Assembly (NCBI RefSeq): GCF_003952385.1
Contig: NZ_CP034444.1
Span: forward strand, 6,895,001 to 6,959,000
Direction of reading: 5' to 3'
DNA: 64,000 bases
From: Mesorhizobium sp. M1D.F.Ca.ET.043.01.1.1
Lineage (GTDB): Bacteria > Pseudomonadota > Alphaproteobacteria > Rhizobiales > Rhizobiaceae
Shown in pieces: positions 45,708 to 55,033 of this stretch (position 1 is the first letter of the stretch; each line of letters begins with the position of its first letter). The translations under genes and the position numbers were made by a program. Below the pieces are notes generated by a model, which did no database searches, was not told the DNA's origin, and saw nothing but the letters and a program-made list of their open reading frames with translations.

Positions 45708-46402
45708 CAGCCTTCGATCTTCCGCGCCGGTTCGCCGCCGAGGCCCTGGGCACCGGCCTCCTGGTTGCAACCGTGGTCGGCTCCGGCATCATGGCCGACA
45801 CGTTGACGCATGACGCGGCGCTGGCGCTGCTGGGCAACACGCTTGCGACCGGCACCATGCTTGTGGTGTTGATTACCATCCTCGGGGCGGTCTCAGGAGC
45901 GCATTTCAATCCGGTCGTCTCGCTGGTGTTCTGCTTGAACCGCACGCTGCCAGCCCGCGATCTTCCCGCCTATCTGGTCGCGCAATTCATGGGCGGCATT
46001 GCCGGTGCGATCACGGCGCATCTCATGTTCGCACTTCCGGTGCTGGAGATCGCGACGAAGCCGCGTGCCGGACCGGCGCAATGGTTCTCCGAAATGGTGG
46101 CCACATTCGGCCTCGTCGCGGTCATTCTCTCCGGAGCCCGGTTCAAGCAGCGAGCCGTGCCATGGCTGGTCGGGCTCTACATCACCGCCGCCTACTGGTT
46201 CACCGCCTCTACATCCTTCGCCAATCCGGCCGTGGCGTTGGCGCGTTCGCTGACCAATACGTTCTCCGGCATCAGACCTATCGATCTGCCGGGCTTCATC
46301 GTCGCCGAATTGCTTGGCGCATTGATCGCTTTGGCGCTGATGGGCTGGCTGCTGCGGCCGGAGATCATTCCGCAATCCCAGCCGCAGAAGGCACAGTCAT
46401 GA
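45704..46402 (+). CDS. aqpS: Aquaglyceroporin AqpS (arsenite channel)
   Basis: A 232-residue MIP-family channel with six membrane helices. Half-helix motifs are HFNPVVSLVF (NPV instead of NPA) and FANPAVALARSLTNTFSGI. In Sinorhizobium meliloti an aquaporin replaces an arsenite pump in the ars operon: arsenate is reduced inside and arsenite leaves through the channel. The same gene order here (arsR-aqpS-arsC) supports that role. Coupled by ATGA to both neighbours. Confidence 0.93.
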   Translation: MTAFDLPRRFAAEALGTGLLVATVVGSGIMADTLTHDAALALLGNTLATGTMLVVLITILGAVSGAHFNPVVSLVFCLNRTLPARDLPAYLVAQFMGGIAGAITAHLMFALPVLEIATKPRAGPAQWFSEMVATFGLVAVILSGARFKQRAVPWLVGLYITAAYWFTASTSFANPAVALARSLTNTFSGIRPIDLPGFIVAELLGALIALALMGWLLRPEIIPQSQPQKAQS

Positions 46403-46809
46403 CGGTCACGATCTATCACAATCCCGCCTGCGGCACCTCGCGCAACACGCTCGCCATGATCCGCGCCAGCGGCGAAGATCCGGTGGTGATCGAATATCTC
46501 AAGACGCCGCCGACCCCCGAGCGGCTGGTCGAGCTAATCCCGGCGCTGGGCCTCACGCCGCGCGAGTTGCTGCGGGAGAAGGGGACGCCTTATGCCGAGC
46601 TTGGCCTCGCCGACCCGAAATGGAGCGACGACGAGCTGATCGATCTCATGCTCGCACACCCGGTCCTCATCAACCGGCCGATCGTCGAGACGCCAAGGGG
46701 CGCAAGGCTTTGCCGGCCTTCCGAGGCGGTGCTGCCGCTTCTCGAGCATCCGGTGCGCGAGTTCGTGAAGGAAGACGGCGAGAAAGTCGCGTACACGCCG
46801 CCGGCCTAG
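46399..46809 (+). CDS. arsC: ArsC arsenate reductase (glutaredoxin-dependent)
   Basis: A 136-residue ArsC/Spx-fold reductase. The catalytic Cys is in YHNPACGTSRNTLAMIR. Substrate-binding arginines occur in VLINRPIVETPRGARLCRPS. Starts MTVTIYHNPAC at 46399 in ATGA overlap with aqpS. It is the last gene; no arsH, arsB or acr3 follows. Confidence 0.95.
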   Translation: MTVTIYHNPACGTSRNTLAMIRASGEDPVVIEYLKTPPTPERLVELIPALGLTPRELLREKGTPYAELGLADPKWSDDELIDLMLAHPVLINRPIVETPRGARLCRPSEAVLPLLEHPVREFVKEDGEKVAYTPPA

Positions 46810-46944
46810 ACCGGTAGCTGCTTCAATGAAGGCCTTTTGGCTGGCCGAGCGAGTCGATATGCTACCGACTTCCCGCCACCTCGTGCGTCGATACAAGAAA
46901 GGGCCTGACGCGGCTTCAGCAGGCCGTCATGACGACGACGTACA

Positions 46945-47214
46945 TTACCGATGACGATCTGCGTTGATCCGATCGGCTCCTAAGAAAGACCTCCTGCCTG
47001 ACGGGGCATTTTTAGCTTCAACAAGCGCCAGCCTCGAGCGGATAGCGCCAATCGCATTGACTATGGCATCGGCGGCGTGAAGGTCGAGCGCGATATCCAA
47101 AAGGCCTTCGGTCGTATGGATCGATAGGATGCCGAGAGCGCCCTTGTCGTCCTTCACCGTGCCGACGTGGATTTCGGTTGGCACAAAAGGTGACGCCTTG
47201 TCCCTGCGGTTCAT
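46945..47214 (-). CDS. Small conserved hypothetical protein
   Basis: An 89-residue protein: FVPTEIHVGTVKDDKGALGI, LSIHTTEGLLDIALDLHAAD and AIVNAIGAIRSRLALVEAKN. The composition is protein-like, with a beta-rich N-terminal half and a helical C-terminal half. Similar short proteins are scattered in Mesorhizobium accessory regions. Function unknown. Confidence 0.68.
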   Translation of the reverse strand: MNRRDKASPFVPTEIHVGTVKDDKGALGILSIHTTEGLLDIALDLHAADAIVNAIGAIRSRLALVEAKNAPSGRRSFLGADRINADRHR

Positions 47215-47295
47215 CGTTCACCTGCGATAACGGGGCGGGCGACAATCGCGCCTTCTGGTCATGCATTCAGCGTGGTGAAAAGCCGCCGGCTCACA

Positions 47296-48411
47296 TCATA
47301 TTCGGGGAGGCCTTGACCTGCCCCGTTTGGTGAGCATTTGGGTTTCGCTAAAGTCATAGCGAAACCCGCGAGTCTCCCAGATCTCCGCTAAGGTCGGAGA
47401 CTCTTTCAAAAATCGCAGCACCTTCCTGGCTGCGATCATGTTGTAGGGGAAAATCCCAACAGACGAATGTCCGCAATTGAGACGCAGGACCTCTGGCGAA
47501 CGATTGCATTTCGTCAACACCTCTATCACCCGATCCGAAGCTTCTGGACGCGCGATCGTGTCGTCCTTGCCAAGCACGAACATCAAATCCAGGCCAGGAC
47601 GTGTGAGACTCCACGTATGCATCTCTAGGTTGATCAGCCCCCAAGCGGTTCTCAAATCTTCGAGTGACATGGCCGGTTCAATCCGACCACGTAACGACTT
47701 CATGGTCTCCCCAGTCCAAACAAGATCAGCAGGGCTCCCTGGCGATACCATGAGAACCGCTTTATCGACCATTTCTTCCTGGGCAGCGATCAGACCAGCA
47801 ACCGTGCCACCTAGGCACATGCCTACAACGGAGATTTTTCGATACCTCTGACTATGAAGCCAACGAACAATCTTACGACCATCCAATACCGCCTGTCTCA
47901 TCGACCGGACGGTACGTCCCAAATTCGCGTTGAAAAATTTTTCCTCGGAATGGTCGTCGGAACCACGACTAAAATGATATGGGAGGGTAGCCTCAATAAC
48001 TGTTATGCCCCTTGCGGCAAAGAACTTGGCGAATGTTGGGAAACGGTTCCGCGCGTACCAATGATGAAACACAACAAGTGCATGATCTTTCGATCCGCTA
48101 TCGGTAACCACACATTCAAATGTATTGTTGTCTTCATCCACGGTTGTGATATCAGACTGAAAAATAACAATATTTTCTTCTTCTTTTAATGGCTCCGGGG
48201 GCAAAACCGGGGAGAAAAACTGTTCCCCTTCGGAAAGCGTCCTGAACGCCAGTTCACGGCCACTAGCTTTTTTGTCCTCGGCCTCGTTAACCGTGAATGC
48301 CAAGGAGGTATCATAACCAAAGCCAATGGACCTGTGATCGGTACGCTTCTGGCGTTGTAAGGTTCTCAAGATGTGCTTGCGATCATGACGACGCGCCAGA
48401 TAGCGAAACAT
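47296..48411 (-). CDS. Alpha/beta-hydrolase with cysteine nucleophile (lower-GC gene)
   Basis: A 371-residue protein with an alpha/beta-hydrolase fold. The nucleophile elbow is VVGMCLGGTVAGLIAAQ, a G-x-C-x-G motif as in dienelactone hydrolase and PHA synthase rather than Ser. Candidate acid and His are in LGKDDTIARPE and RLNCGHSSVG. An oxyanion-type strand precedes (ALVVFHHWYARNRFPTFAKF). The N-terminal 100 residues are unique. Base composition is visibly less GC-rich than its neighbours, suggesting separate transfer. Ribosome-binding site GAGAGAGG lies 1 nt from the ATG region, just after a small frame. Substrate unknown. Confidence 0.85.
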   Translation of the reverse strand: MFRYLARRHDRKHILRTLQRQKRTDHRSIGFGYDTSLAFTVNEAEDKKASGRELAFRTLSEGEQFFSPVLPPEPLKEEENIVIFQSDITTVDEDNNTFECVVTDSGSKDHALVVFHHWYARNRFPTFAKFFAARGITVIEATLPYHFSRGSDDHSEEKFFNANLGRTVRSMRQAVLDGRKIVRWLHSQRYRKISVVGMCLGGTVAGLIAAQEEMVDKAVLMVSPGSPADLVWTGETMKSLRGRIEPAMSLEDLRTAWGLINLEMHTWSLTRPGLDLMFVLGKDDTIARPEASDRVIEVLTKCNRSPEVLRLNCGHSSVGIFPYNMIAARKVLRFLKESPTLAEIWETRGFRYDFSETQMLTKRGRSRPPRI

Positions 48412-48420
48412 ACCTCTCTC

Positions 48421-48498
48421 CTATTTCTTGAAGATCAAAGACAGTTTGTTCGGCCGCCACTCGATATCTGTGGAGTTTTGCGAGGTAAGACGGCTCAT
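48421..48498 (-). CDS. Possible 25-residue peptide gene upstream of the hydrolase
   Basis: A short frame MSRLTSQNSTDIEWRPNKLS ending LIFKK, with GGGG upstream of its ATG (48498). Its stop (TAG, 48421-48423) is immediately followed by the ribosome-binding site of the hydrolase, so it would be translated as a leader. Short length makes this uncertain; it could be chance. Confidence 0.35.
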   Translation of the reverse strand: MSRLTSQNSTDIEWRPNKLSLIFKK

Positions 48499-48821
48499 CA
48501 AATATCCCCGTTTTCACAGCCCTTCTTCTTATGTTGAATTGCCCACAGCCTGAAATGTCGCGGTCGCATCTTCATAACTGGCTCGGGATTGGTTGCTGGC
48601 CACGGGCTTGCCGTCGACGTCTGTGAGAGCGCGGGCGTTGCAGAACTCGGCAAGGGGTCGTGGCGATGATCTTGCGGTGCGGACCCTCAAGGCTTTCGCT
48701 CGGCAGATCGGGGCGGGCGCCCTGCAACAGCTCGGCCGGCGATGTTCGGGCAGTGGTCGCCCTCGCCGCTCGACTCGTGACCGACCGTCGCCGAAGCCGC
48801 TCGATTGGGTCTTCGAACAAT

Positions 48822-49119
48822 TCAATGTCTTGTCCCGTCGGGGAAGATGATGGCTAACTCCTCGTCTGCTGCCTGAAACACACTGTAGGTGCCGTTGACC
48901 ACGGCGTCGATGATCTGAATATTTTTCCTGTACAGCTTTTTGACACTCGCCAGCGCTTGCCGCAACCCCAGATTGGCGTGATACGCAAGGCTGGATTGAA
49001 ACTGTTTTTGGAGGCAGTTTTGAGCAGGGCGATCTCACTGAAGCGGAATGGCGCGTACGATTGCGCCGAAGCCGGGCAAGCGCTGCCCCTACAAAGGTGC
49101 CTGAGTGTTCTTGTTCCAC
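48822..49119 (-). pseudogene. Frameshifted remnant of an unknown small gene
   Basis: Two minus-strand frames together give a protein-like sequence. YAPFRFSEIALLKTASK reads in one frame and QSSLAYHANLGLRQALASVK then KLYRKNIQIIDAVVNGTYSV, FQAADEELAIIFPDGTRH and a TGA stop in another. The switch falls at an AAAAA run near 49010. No family recognised and the 5' end is unclear. Further downstream (48572-48820) another open frame of doubtful composition is left unassigned. Confidence 0.45.
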
Positions 49120-49310
49120 TGCTATCTCTCATGGGTCCGATTTACTTCGCCTCCGGGCTCCCCCCTTGAATTCGTCTAGCATAGGCCGCCGTCTGGAACG
49201 GCGTCGGAGAGCAGCGAAAGGTCTTATCAGAGCCGCCATTCCAGTTGAGAGCCTCCGATGCCAGACCTTGCAGCCCCCGACTGGGATCGCCGGCCTGGGG
49301 GCGCTTCGGC

Positions 49311-49433
49311 GCATATTGGTGCGACAAGGACGCCTAGGCGGACTACAAGGTGTTTGCCGACTATTTCGAGCACCGGATGGACCGGGCAGCCAAACGAAAC
49401 GGTATTCGCACCAATACGCCGTGGGCCACGCGA
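49311..49433 (+). pseudogene. Remnant with in-frame stop
   Basis: Frame reading AYWCDKDA, a TAG stop (49335), then ADYKVFADYFEHRMDRAAKR and NGIRTNTPWATR with a proper TAG stop. The composition is protein-like and quite unlike the flanking non-coding DNA, so it looks like the C-terminal end of a dead gene. Not identified. Its end abuts the convergent methylase-helicase gene. Confidence 0.35.
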
Positions 49434-49437
49434 TAGG

Positions 49438-52400
49438 TCAGGCGGCGACGGCATCCGCGATGTCCTCGACATCCGCGGCCAGTGCCCTTTCGACCTCGGC
49501 GAGCTGCCGGCGCTTTTCGGCCAGTTCGCCGGCAAAGGCGAATTCGCCGCCGTCACGGGCCTGGTAGGAGGCGAGACGGCGCCGGGCTTCGGCGAGACGC
49601 TGCCGATAGCGTTCCCGGTCTTGGTCGAAATTCGACAACGCATGTTCGAGACGGGCGACCGCGCCGAGCGGCGTCACCGTCACCGGAAGCTCGATCTCGT
49701 GATCCGCTCCGGTGAGCAGGAGCATAGTGGTGTGGCGGTAGTCATCTTGCCCAAAGCGCTCGCCGCAGAATTGGAGGTCGAACCCGCCGATCAAGGCGAT
49801 GACGGCCTCGCCGTCATGCCGTAGCTGGATCAGGGTGAGAATCTCCTTCATCAGTGCCCGGCCGGCTTCCTTGCGCTCGCTATAGACAAAATTGGCCACG
49901 CTCATGACGAAGGCCTCACCGGCGGTCGGCACGCGGCGCTCTACGTCCTTGCCGATTTCCGCGATACGGCGCGTCGGATGCTCGATGTCGCGCTCGGCGT
50001 CGCGGATCTGCCGGCGCACGGCATGCTGGTCGTCGATGTGGGCGGCGCGCAGGCGCTCAAGCCGTGCGATGTCGGCCTCGAGACCGGCCTTCTGCATCAG
50101 ACGCCGGTCCCCCGATGCAATCGCTTTCGCTATGGCGAACTGATTGGCTTGCCCCTCGCCCAGATCTTCCAACCGCCGGATGGAAGTGTCGCCGGACAGT
50201 GCCGCCGCGATGAACCGGGCCTTGCGCTCGTTGTTCTGCCACATGGTGGCGTCGAGCGAGCCCTCCGTCGCGTAGGCGAAGATCTCGACCTCGTCATGCT
50301 GGTTGCCCTGTCGGACGATGCGGCCCTCGCGCTGCTCGATCTGCGAGGGCAGCCAGGGCACATCCAGGTGATGCAGCGCCTTCAAACGAAGCTGCGCGTT
50401 GACGCCGGTGCCCATCGTCTCCGAGGAGCCGATGAGGAAGCGCACCTTGCCGGCTCTCACGTCGCCGAACAGCCGCTGCTTGGCTTCCGATTTCTTGAAG
50501 TCCTGCATGAAGGCGATCTCGCAGGCGGGAACCCCCAGGCGGACAAGCTCGTCGCGAATCCAGCGATAGGCGGAAAATCCCCGCGTCTTTTCGACATTGA
50601 TCGTGCCGAGATCGGAAAAGATCATCTGCGCGGCGCCGGACAGCTCGTAGGGCTTGCCGTCGGGGCGGACATAGGCGTTCTCCGCCGTTTCAAGCCAGAT
50701 TCGGAAGGCATTCGAGACAAGAAGATTGAGCTTGTTGTCGGGCTCGTCGTCGTTGTCGGGATCGACCATCCGCAGATCGATCGCGGCATGGCGCCCGTCG
50801 GTGATGACCGAGAGAAGAATATCGTCGCCGGGCTCTGGCGGCCGCTCGCGCATCTCGATCGCCTTGATGCGCTCGGCGAGTACCAGCTGGTAGCGCTTGA
50901 AGGCCGGCGTGGGCTTGGCCGTCAGGATCTGGCGGCGGCCGGTCGAGATCGCGGGCAGCTTGACATGGTCGCGCAGGTCCTGCGGCATCACGACATCGGC
51001 AAAGGAGCGGAACATCGCGATCAGCTCGGGGACGTTGACGAAGCTGGCGAAGCGCGTCACCGGCTTGTATTTCCCGGAGGGCTGAAGCTCGAGTTCGGTG
51101 GTGACGTCGCCAAAGGTCGAGGCCCAGGCATCGAACTCGTGCAGGCCGCGCTCAGCGAGCGCGCCATGGCCGAGATAGCGCTGCACGGAAAACATCTCGC
51201 CAAGCGTGTTGGTTAGTGGAGTACCCGAAGCGAGCACGAGCGCCCTGCCCGGGTTCTTGGTCTCGATAAGCCGGGACTTCACGTAGAGATCCCAGGCGCG
51301 CTGCGAGCCGTTCGGATCGACACCCTTGAGCGTCGACATGTTTGTCGGGAAGGAAAGCTTGCGGAATTCCTGCGCCTCGTCGACGACGATCTGGTCGATG
51401 CCGATCTCGGAGATGGTGAGAAGATCGTCCTTGCGCGTGGCGAGACTTTCGAGCCGCTCCTTCAGGCCCTCCTTCAGCCTTTCGAGCCGCTTGCGCGAGA
51501 CGCGATCGTCGCTCTCGACCTTGGTAAGCAGGCTCTCATAGAGCTCGAGCTCGTCCTGGATCATCTGCTGCTCGAAGGCGGACGGGATGCCGATGAAGCG
51601 GAATGCCGAATGGGTGATGATGATGGCGTCCCAGTTGGCGGTCGCGGCGCGGGAGAGGAAGCGGTGCCGCTTGGCCAAGGAAAAATTCGTCTCGTCGGCA
51701 ACGAGAATGCGGGCATTGGGATAAAGCGCGAGGAATTCTCTCGCCGCCTGCGCCAGGCAGTGGCCGGGAACGACCAGCATCGCCTTGGCGATCAGGCCCA
51801 GGCGCTTCTGCTCCATGATCGCGGCGGCAATCGTCATCGTCTTGCCGCCGCCGACGGCGTGGGCGAGATAGGTCGAGCCGGCCGAGACGATGCGCCAGAT
51901 GCCGCGCTTCTGGTGCCCATAAAGAGAAAAGGCGCCAGAGGCGCCCGGAAGTCGCAGATGGTCGCCGTTAAATCTTCGCGGCACGATGTTGTTGAAACGG
52001 TCATTGTAGACACGCGCCAAACGGTCGGTGCGATCGGGATCGGACCAGACCCAGTTCTGGAAGGCGGTCTTGATCTTTTGCAACTTCTCCTTCGCCGCCT
52101 CGGTGTCGACGACGTTGAGGACACGGCGCTCGGTCCGGCCGTCCCGGATGGTGTCGAATATCTGGGGGACGCGGCTGTTCAGCGCATCGGCGAGCAGTTC
52201 GCCGGCGTGGCGGCGATCTGTGCCCCATTCCGAGGTCCCGGCGGCAGTCCATCCAAGCTGACGGGCCTCGACGGTCCATGAGGCGAGCTCGGGCATATGA
52301 TGGATCTTTATCTCCGCGCCCATGGTCTCCTTGACGAAGGCGACGACATCGGTGGCCGCAATCCACGGCGCCCCGAGACGCGCTGTAATGTCGGAGGGGC

Positions 52401-54534
52401 TGAGATCGGCGGGCTGCACCTCCGTGAGCGCCGCGACATTGCGTTCATAGCCGGGATCGAGTGCTGCCACGGCCTCGGCGGTCTTCAGCTTGTCGCGGAC
52501 CGCGCCTGCCAGATAGGCATCCGCCGTCTGCCAGGCACCGTCGGCCGGATCGCGAAAAATGGCGCTGCCGAGTTCGGCGACGACAGTGTCGGTGTCGGAA
52601 TGCAAAAGCTCGCCGATGTGGTCGAGGTCGACGCAGCCGCGTTCGTTGAGAACCACGGCGAGCGCATCCGCGGCCGAGCTTATGACCGGCGGCAATGGCG
52701 GCGCGATCACGCGCTCGGTGAAGATCGGCCCGGGCTTCGCCGTGTCGGATTGGAGGTCGTAGTCCTCGATCGAGGCGACGAGCCAGCAATCCGGGTCGTC
52801 CAGGAACGGCTGCAGGTTCGGCCGGCGATGCGTCTCGCGCACCTCGTGGGTTTCCTCATCCTCGGTGGTCGAGACGACGGTGGTGTTGATCGGCCCGAAA
52901 TCCCTGACAAAGCTCGACCAGGCGACACGCAGGGTGACCTGCGCTTGCCGCCACGGCCGATCGAGCTCTTGGCACCTCAGCACCGCGCGCACCGCATCGC
53001 GGATGGGGACCAGTTTCTGGATGATCCGGACATGCTTTTGCGGGATGCCGTCGCCGGCGCGGCCCTTGCGAATGCTGACCGGGACCGGCTCGCCGTCGAC
53101 GACCTGCATCAGCCCACGCCGGTGGTCGACGACGAAGCTGCCTTCGCGGACGTGGCTGTCGGAACGCTCGCCGCCGGCGGGCGCGTGGTTGTCCTCGCCG
53201 TTGCGGTCGATCGCCTCCGGCGCGCCATCGTAAAGCGATTGCGGAAGCAGCGAGATCGCCGCCGTCAGTGCTTCGTCGAGATCGCCGCCGGGCCGCGGCA
53301 GGCAGGTATAGGTCTCGTCCGGACCGTAGATGCCGCGCCGCAGCGCGTGGGCGCCGAGCACGAAGTCCGGATGGCGCGCGAACCAGCGGTTGACGCGGAT
53401 GGCGCCCTCGTCTTGCGTCGCCGGCCGGACTTTCTCAAGATCGAGCCAAGTGAGGTCGCCTTCGGGCTCGCCCGCCTTGCGCTTGCGGAAGAACAGTATG
53501 TCGACGACGAGCTCCGTGCCGGCATCGGCGCGAAAGCTGCCCTCGGGCAGACGCAAGGCGGCGATCAGATCGGCCGACTTCGCGATCTGCTCCCGGCACG
53601 TGCCGTCGGCCTTGTCCAAAGTGCCGTGGCTGGTCGCGAAGGCGGCGAGGCCGCCAGGCTTGAGCAATCCAAGCGCCTTGACGATGAAATAGTCGTGGAG
53701 CCGCAGGCCGAGCGATCGGTAGGCAGGGTCGGAGCGCACGGGGCGTGCCGAAAAGGGGGGGTTGCCGATGGCAAGGTCGAACGAAGCAGGGAGTTCGGTG
53801 CGGGCGAAGTCTGCGTTGACGATGCGCGCCCCCGGCTGCAGCAGCCGGGCGATGCGCGCCGTGACCGGATCGAGCTCGACTCCGGTGACATGGGAACGAT
53901 CGTGCAGCTCGGGCGGCATCAAGGCCGCAAAGAGTCCCGTGCCAAAGCCGGGCTCGAGAATGCGGCCGCCGCGCCAGCCGAGCCGCAGCAGGCCCGCCCA
54001 GATCGCGCGGACGATGAACGCAGGTGTGAAATGCGCATATTGCGTGCAGCGGGCGAGCGAGGCGTAGTCAGCCTCGCCGACGGTATCTTCCAGCTGGGTG
54101 CCGATCTCCTGCCAGCCGTCGCGAAACTCGATCTCGCCGGGGCGGCGAAAGACGCCATTGGCGAGCTCGGTTGCGCCGAAGCCGGTGAAGCGGATCAGCC
54201 TTTGCTGTTCCTCGCGCGTGGCCGGCCTCTGCGCGGCCTCGATCTCGGCCGAAAGCCTGATCGCCGCGATGTTGTCGCGGGCCCGCTCCTTCCAGCCGCG
54301 CGCAAGATCACGCTCGCCAATGAGGTGAAAGTTAGCACCCGGTTCCCGCCGGTCCCGGGCCGGCGCGCGGGCAGCGATTGCAACCGGCAGAGACGGCGCC
54401 GGCGCGGATGGCGAGCGAACGTCGTCGTGCTGCCGATCGATGTCGGTTCCGGACGAGAAGGCGGTCACGCCGAGGCCGAGGCCGGATGAGGTGTTGCCGA
54501 AGAGGTCGATGGTGAACGGATCGTCATGCGCCAT
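49438..54534 (-). CDS. Giant DNA methylase-helicase protein (DarB-like, antirestriction)
   Basis: A 1698-residue protein. An N-terminal N6-adenine methyltransferase-like domain (about residues 90-330) has GFGTGLFAALMP and the catalytic AIGNPPFSARP near residue 260. A superfamily II helicase follows: Walker A AHAVGGGKTMTIAAAIMEQK near 896, the DEAD-box equivalent VVDEAQEFRKLSFP near 1053, LASGTPLTNTLGEMFSVQRY, and motif VI EQREGRIVRQGNQHDEVEIF near 1400. A coiled coil ends the protein (1500-1698). This fusion is typical of ICEs and large plasmids, and resembles phage P1 DarB, which protects DNA from type I restriction. Intact. Confidence 0.88.
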   Translation of the reverse strand: MAHDDPFTIDLFGNTSSGLGLGVTAFSSGTDIDRQHDDVRSPSAPAPSLPVAIAARAPARDRREPGANFHLIGERDLARGWKERARDNIAAIRLSAEIEAAQRPATREEQQRLIRFTGFGATELANGVFRRPGEIEFRDGWQEIGTQLEDTVGEADYASLARCTQYAHFTPAFIVRAIWAGLLRLGWRGGRILEPGFGTGLFAALMPPELHDRSHVTGVELDPVTARIARLLQPGARIVNADFARTELPASFDLAIGNPPFSARPVRSDPAYRSLGLRLHDYFIVKALGLLKPGGLAAFATSHGTLDKADGTCREQIAKSADLIAALRLPEGSFRADAGTELVVDILFFRKRKAGEPEGDLTWLDLEKVRPATQDEGAIRVNRWFARHPDFVLGAHALRRGIYGPDETYTCLPRPGGDLDEALTAAISLLPQSLYDGAPEAIDRNGEDNHAPAGGERSDSHVREGSFVVDHRRGLMQVVDGEPVPVSIRKGRAGDGIPQKHVRIIQKLVPIRDAVRAVLRCQELDRPWRQAQVTLRVAWSSFVRDFGPINTTVVSTTEDEETHEVRETHRRPNLQPFLDDPDCWLVASIEDYDLQSDTAKPGPIFTERVIAPPLPPVISSAADALAVVLNERGCVDLDHIGELLHSDTDTVVAELGSAIFRDPADGAWQTADAYLAGAVRDKLKTAEAVAALDPGYERNVAALTEVQPADLSPSDITARLGAPWIAATDVVAFVKETMGAEIKIHHMPELASWTVEARQLGWTAAGTSEWGTDRRHAGELLADALNSRVPQIFDTIRDGRTERRVLNVVDTEAAKEKLQKIKTAFQNWVWSDPDRTDRLARVYNDRFNNIVPRRFNGDHLRLPGASGAFSLYGHQKRGIWRIVSAGSTYLAHAVGGGKTMTIAAAIMEQKRLGLIAKAMLVVPGHCLAQAAREFLALYPNARILVADETNFSLAKRHRFLSRAATANWDAIIITHSAFRFIGIPSAFEQQMIQDELELYESLLTKVESDDRVSRKRLERLKEGLKERLESLATRKDDLLTISEIGIDQIVVDEAQEFRKLSFPTNMSTLKGVDPNGSQRAWDLYVKSRLIETKNPGRALVLASGTPLTNTLGEMFSVQRYLGHGALAERGLHEFDAWASTFGDVTTELELQPSGKYKPVTRFASFVNVPELIAMFRSFADVVMPQDLRDHVKLPAISTGRRQILTAKPTPAFKRYQLVLAERIKAIEMRERPPEPGDDILLSVITDGRHAAIDLRMVDPDNDDEPDNKLNLLVSNAFRIWLETAENAYVRPDGKPYELSGAAQMIFSDLGTINVEKTRGFSAYRWIRDELVRLGVPACEIAFMQDFKKSEAKQRLFGDVRAGKVRFLIGSSETMGTGVNAQLRLKALHHLDVPWLPSQIEQREGRIVRQGNQHDEVEIFAYATEGSLDATMWQNNERKARFIAAALSGDTSIRRLEDLGEGQANQFAIAKAIASGDRRLMQKAGLEADIARLERLRAAHIDDQHAVRRQIRDAERDIEHPTRRIAEIGKDVERRVPTAGEAFVMSVANFVYSERKEAGRALMKEILTLIQLRHDGEAVIALIGGFDLQFCGERFGQDDYRHTTMLLLTGADHEIELPVTVTPLGAVARLEHALSNFDQDRERYRQRLAEARRRLASYQARDGGEFAFAGELAEKRRQLAEVERALAADVEDIADAVAA

Positions 54535-54624
54535 TGGAAATGCTCCTGTACTCGAAGGCGCGCGCGAAACGTCCGGCCGAACAGGGTGGGCCGGGCGAAA
54601 CGCGGCGCCGGTTTTTTGGGAAAG

Positions 54625-55023
54625 TCAGCGAGTGATCAGCGAGAGCGCGATTTCGGCCTCGGTGAGCTCGACGGTGAGATGTGTTGCGCGCCGATGGCGG
54701 TCAAAGAGCGGGACAAGCCGCTCGGCCTCGATGAACTCGATGCCGTCATCGGCCCCGAAATGCCGGCGCTTGTAGTCCCACCAGTCGGGATGGCCGTCCG
54801 GGTGGCATTGCTCGCAATAGACGACGAGGGGACGCGCCCCCTCGGCGAGCTTGCCGTTGGAGCATAGATAGACACCCTGGTCGCCGACCAGCCAGACGCC
54901 GGGCTTCTCGCCCTCGCCGGGCCTTGTGCCGTAATAGGGGTTGCGAAACCCGCCATTGGCCGCCGCATCGGCAATGCCCTGATCGATCACCTTGCGGACC
55001 GCCACAATCGGAAATGTAAACAT
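54625..55023 (-). CDS. DUF3085 domain protein
   Basis: A 132-residue protein: MFTFPIVAVRKVIDQGIADA, the family core KPGVWLVGDQGVYLCSNG, a possible metal-binding VYCEQCHPDGHPDWWDYKRR, and a C-terminal helix ELTEAEIALSLITR. The ATG at 55023 fits better than one at 55089. It is regularly encoded beside the methylase-helicase and DUF1419 genes on mobile DNA. Function unknown. Confidence 0.87.
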   Translation of the reverse strand: MFTFPIVAVRKVIDQGIADAAANGGFRNPYYGTRPGEGEKPGVWLVGDQGVYLCSNGKLAEGARPLVVYCEQCHPDGHPDWWDYKRRHFGADDGIEFIEAERLVPLFDRHRRATHLTVELTEAEIALSLITR

Positions 55024-55033
55024 CGCCCGCACC

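Noticed and set aside
52297..54489. A 730-codon open frame on the plus strand
   Set aside because: Antisense to the methylase-helicase gene, whose motifs are clear; composition is shadow-like.
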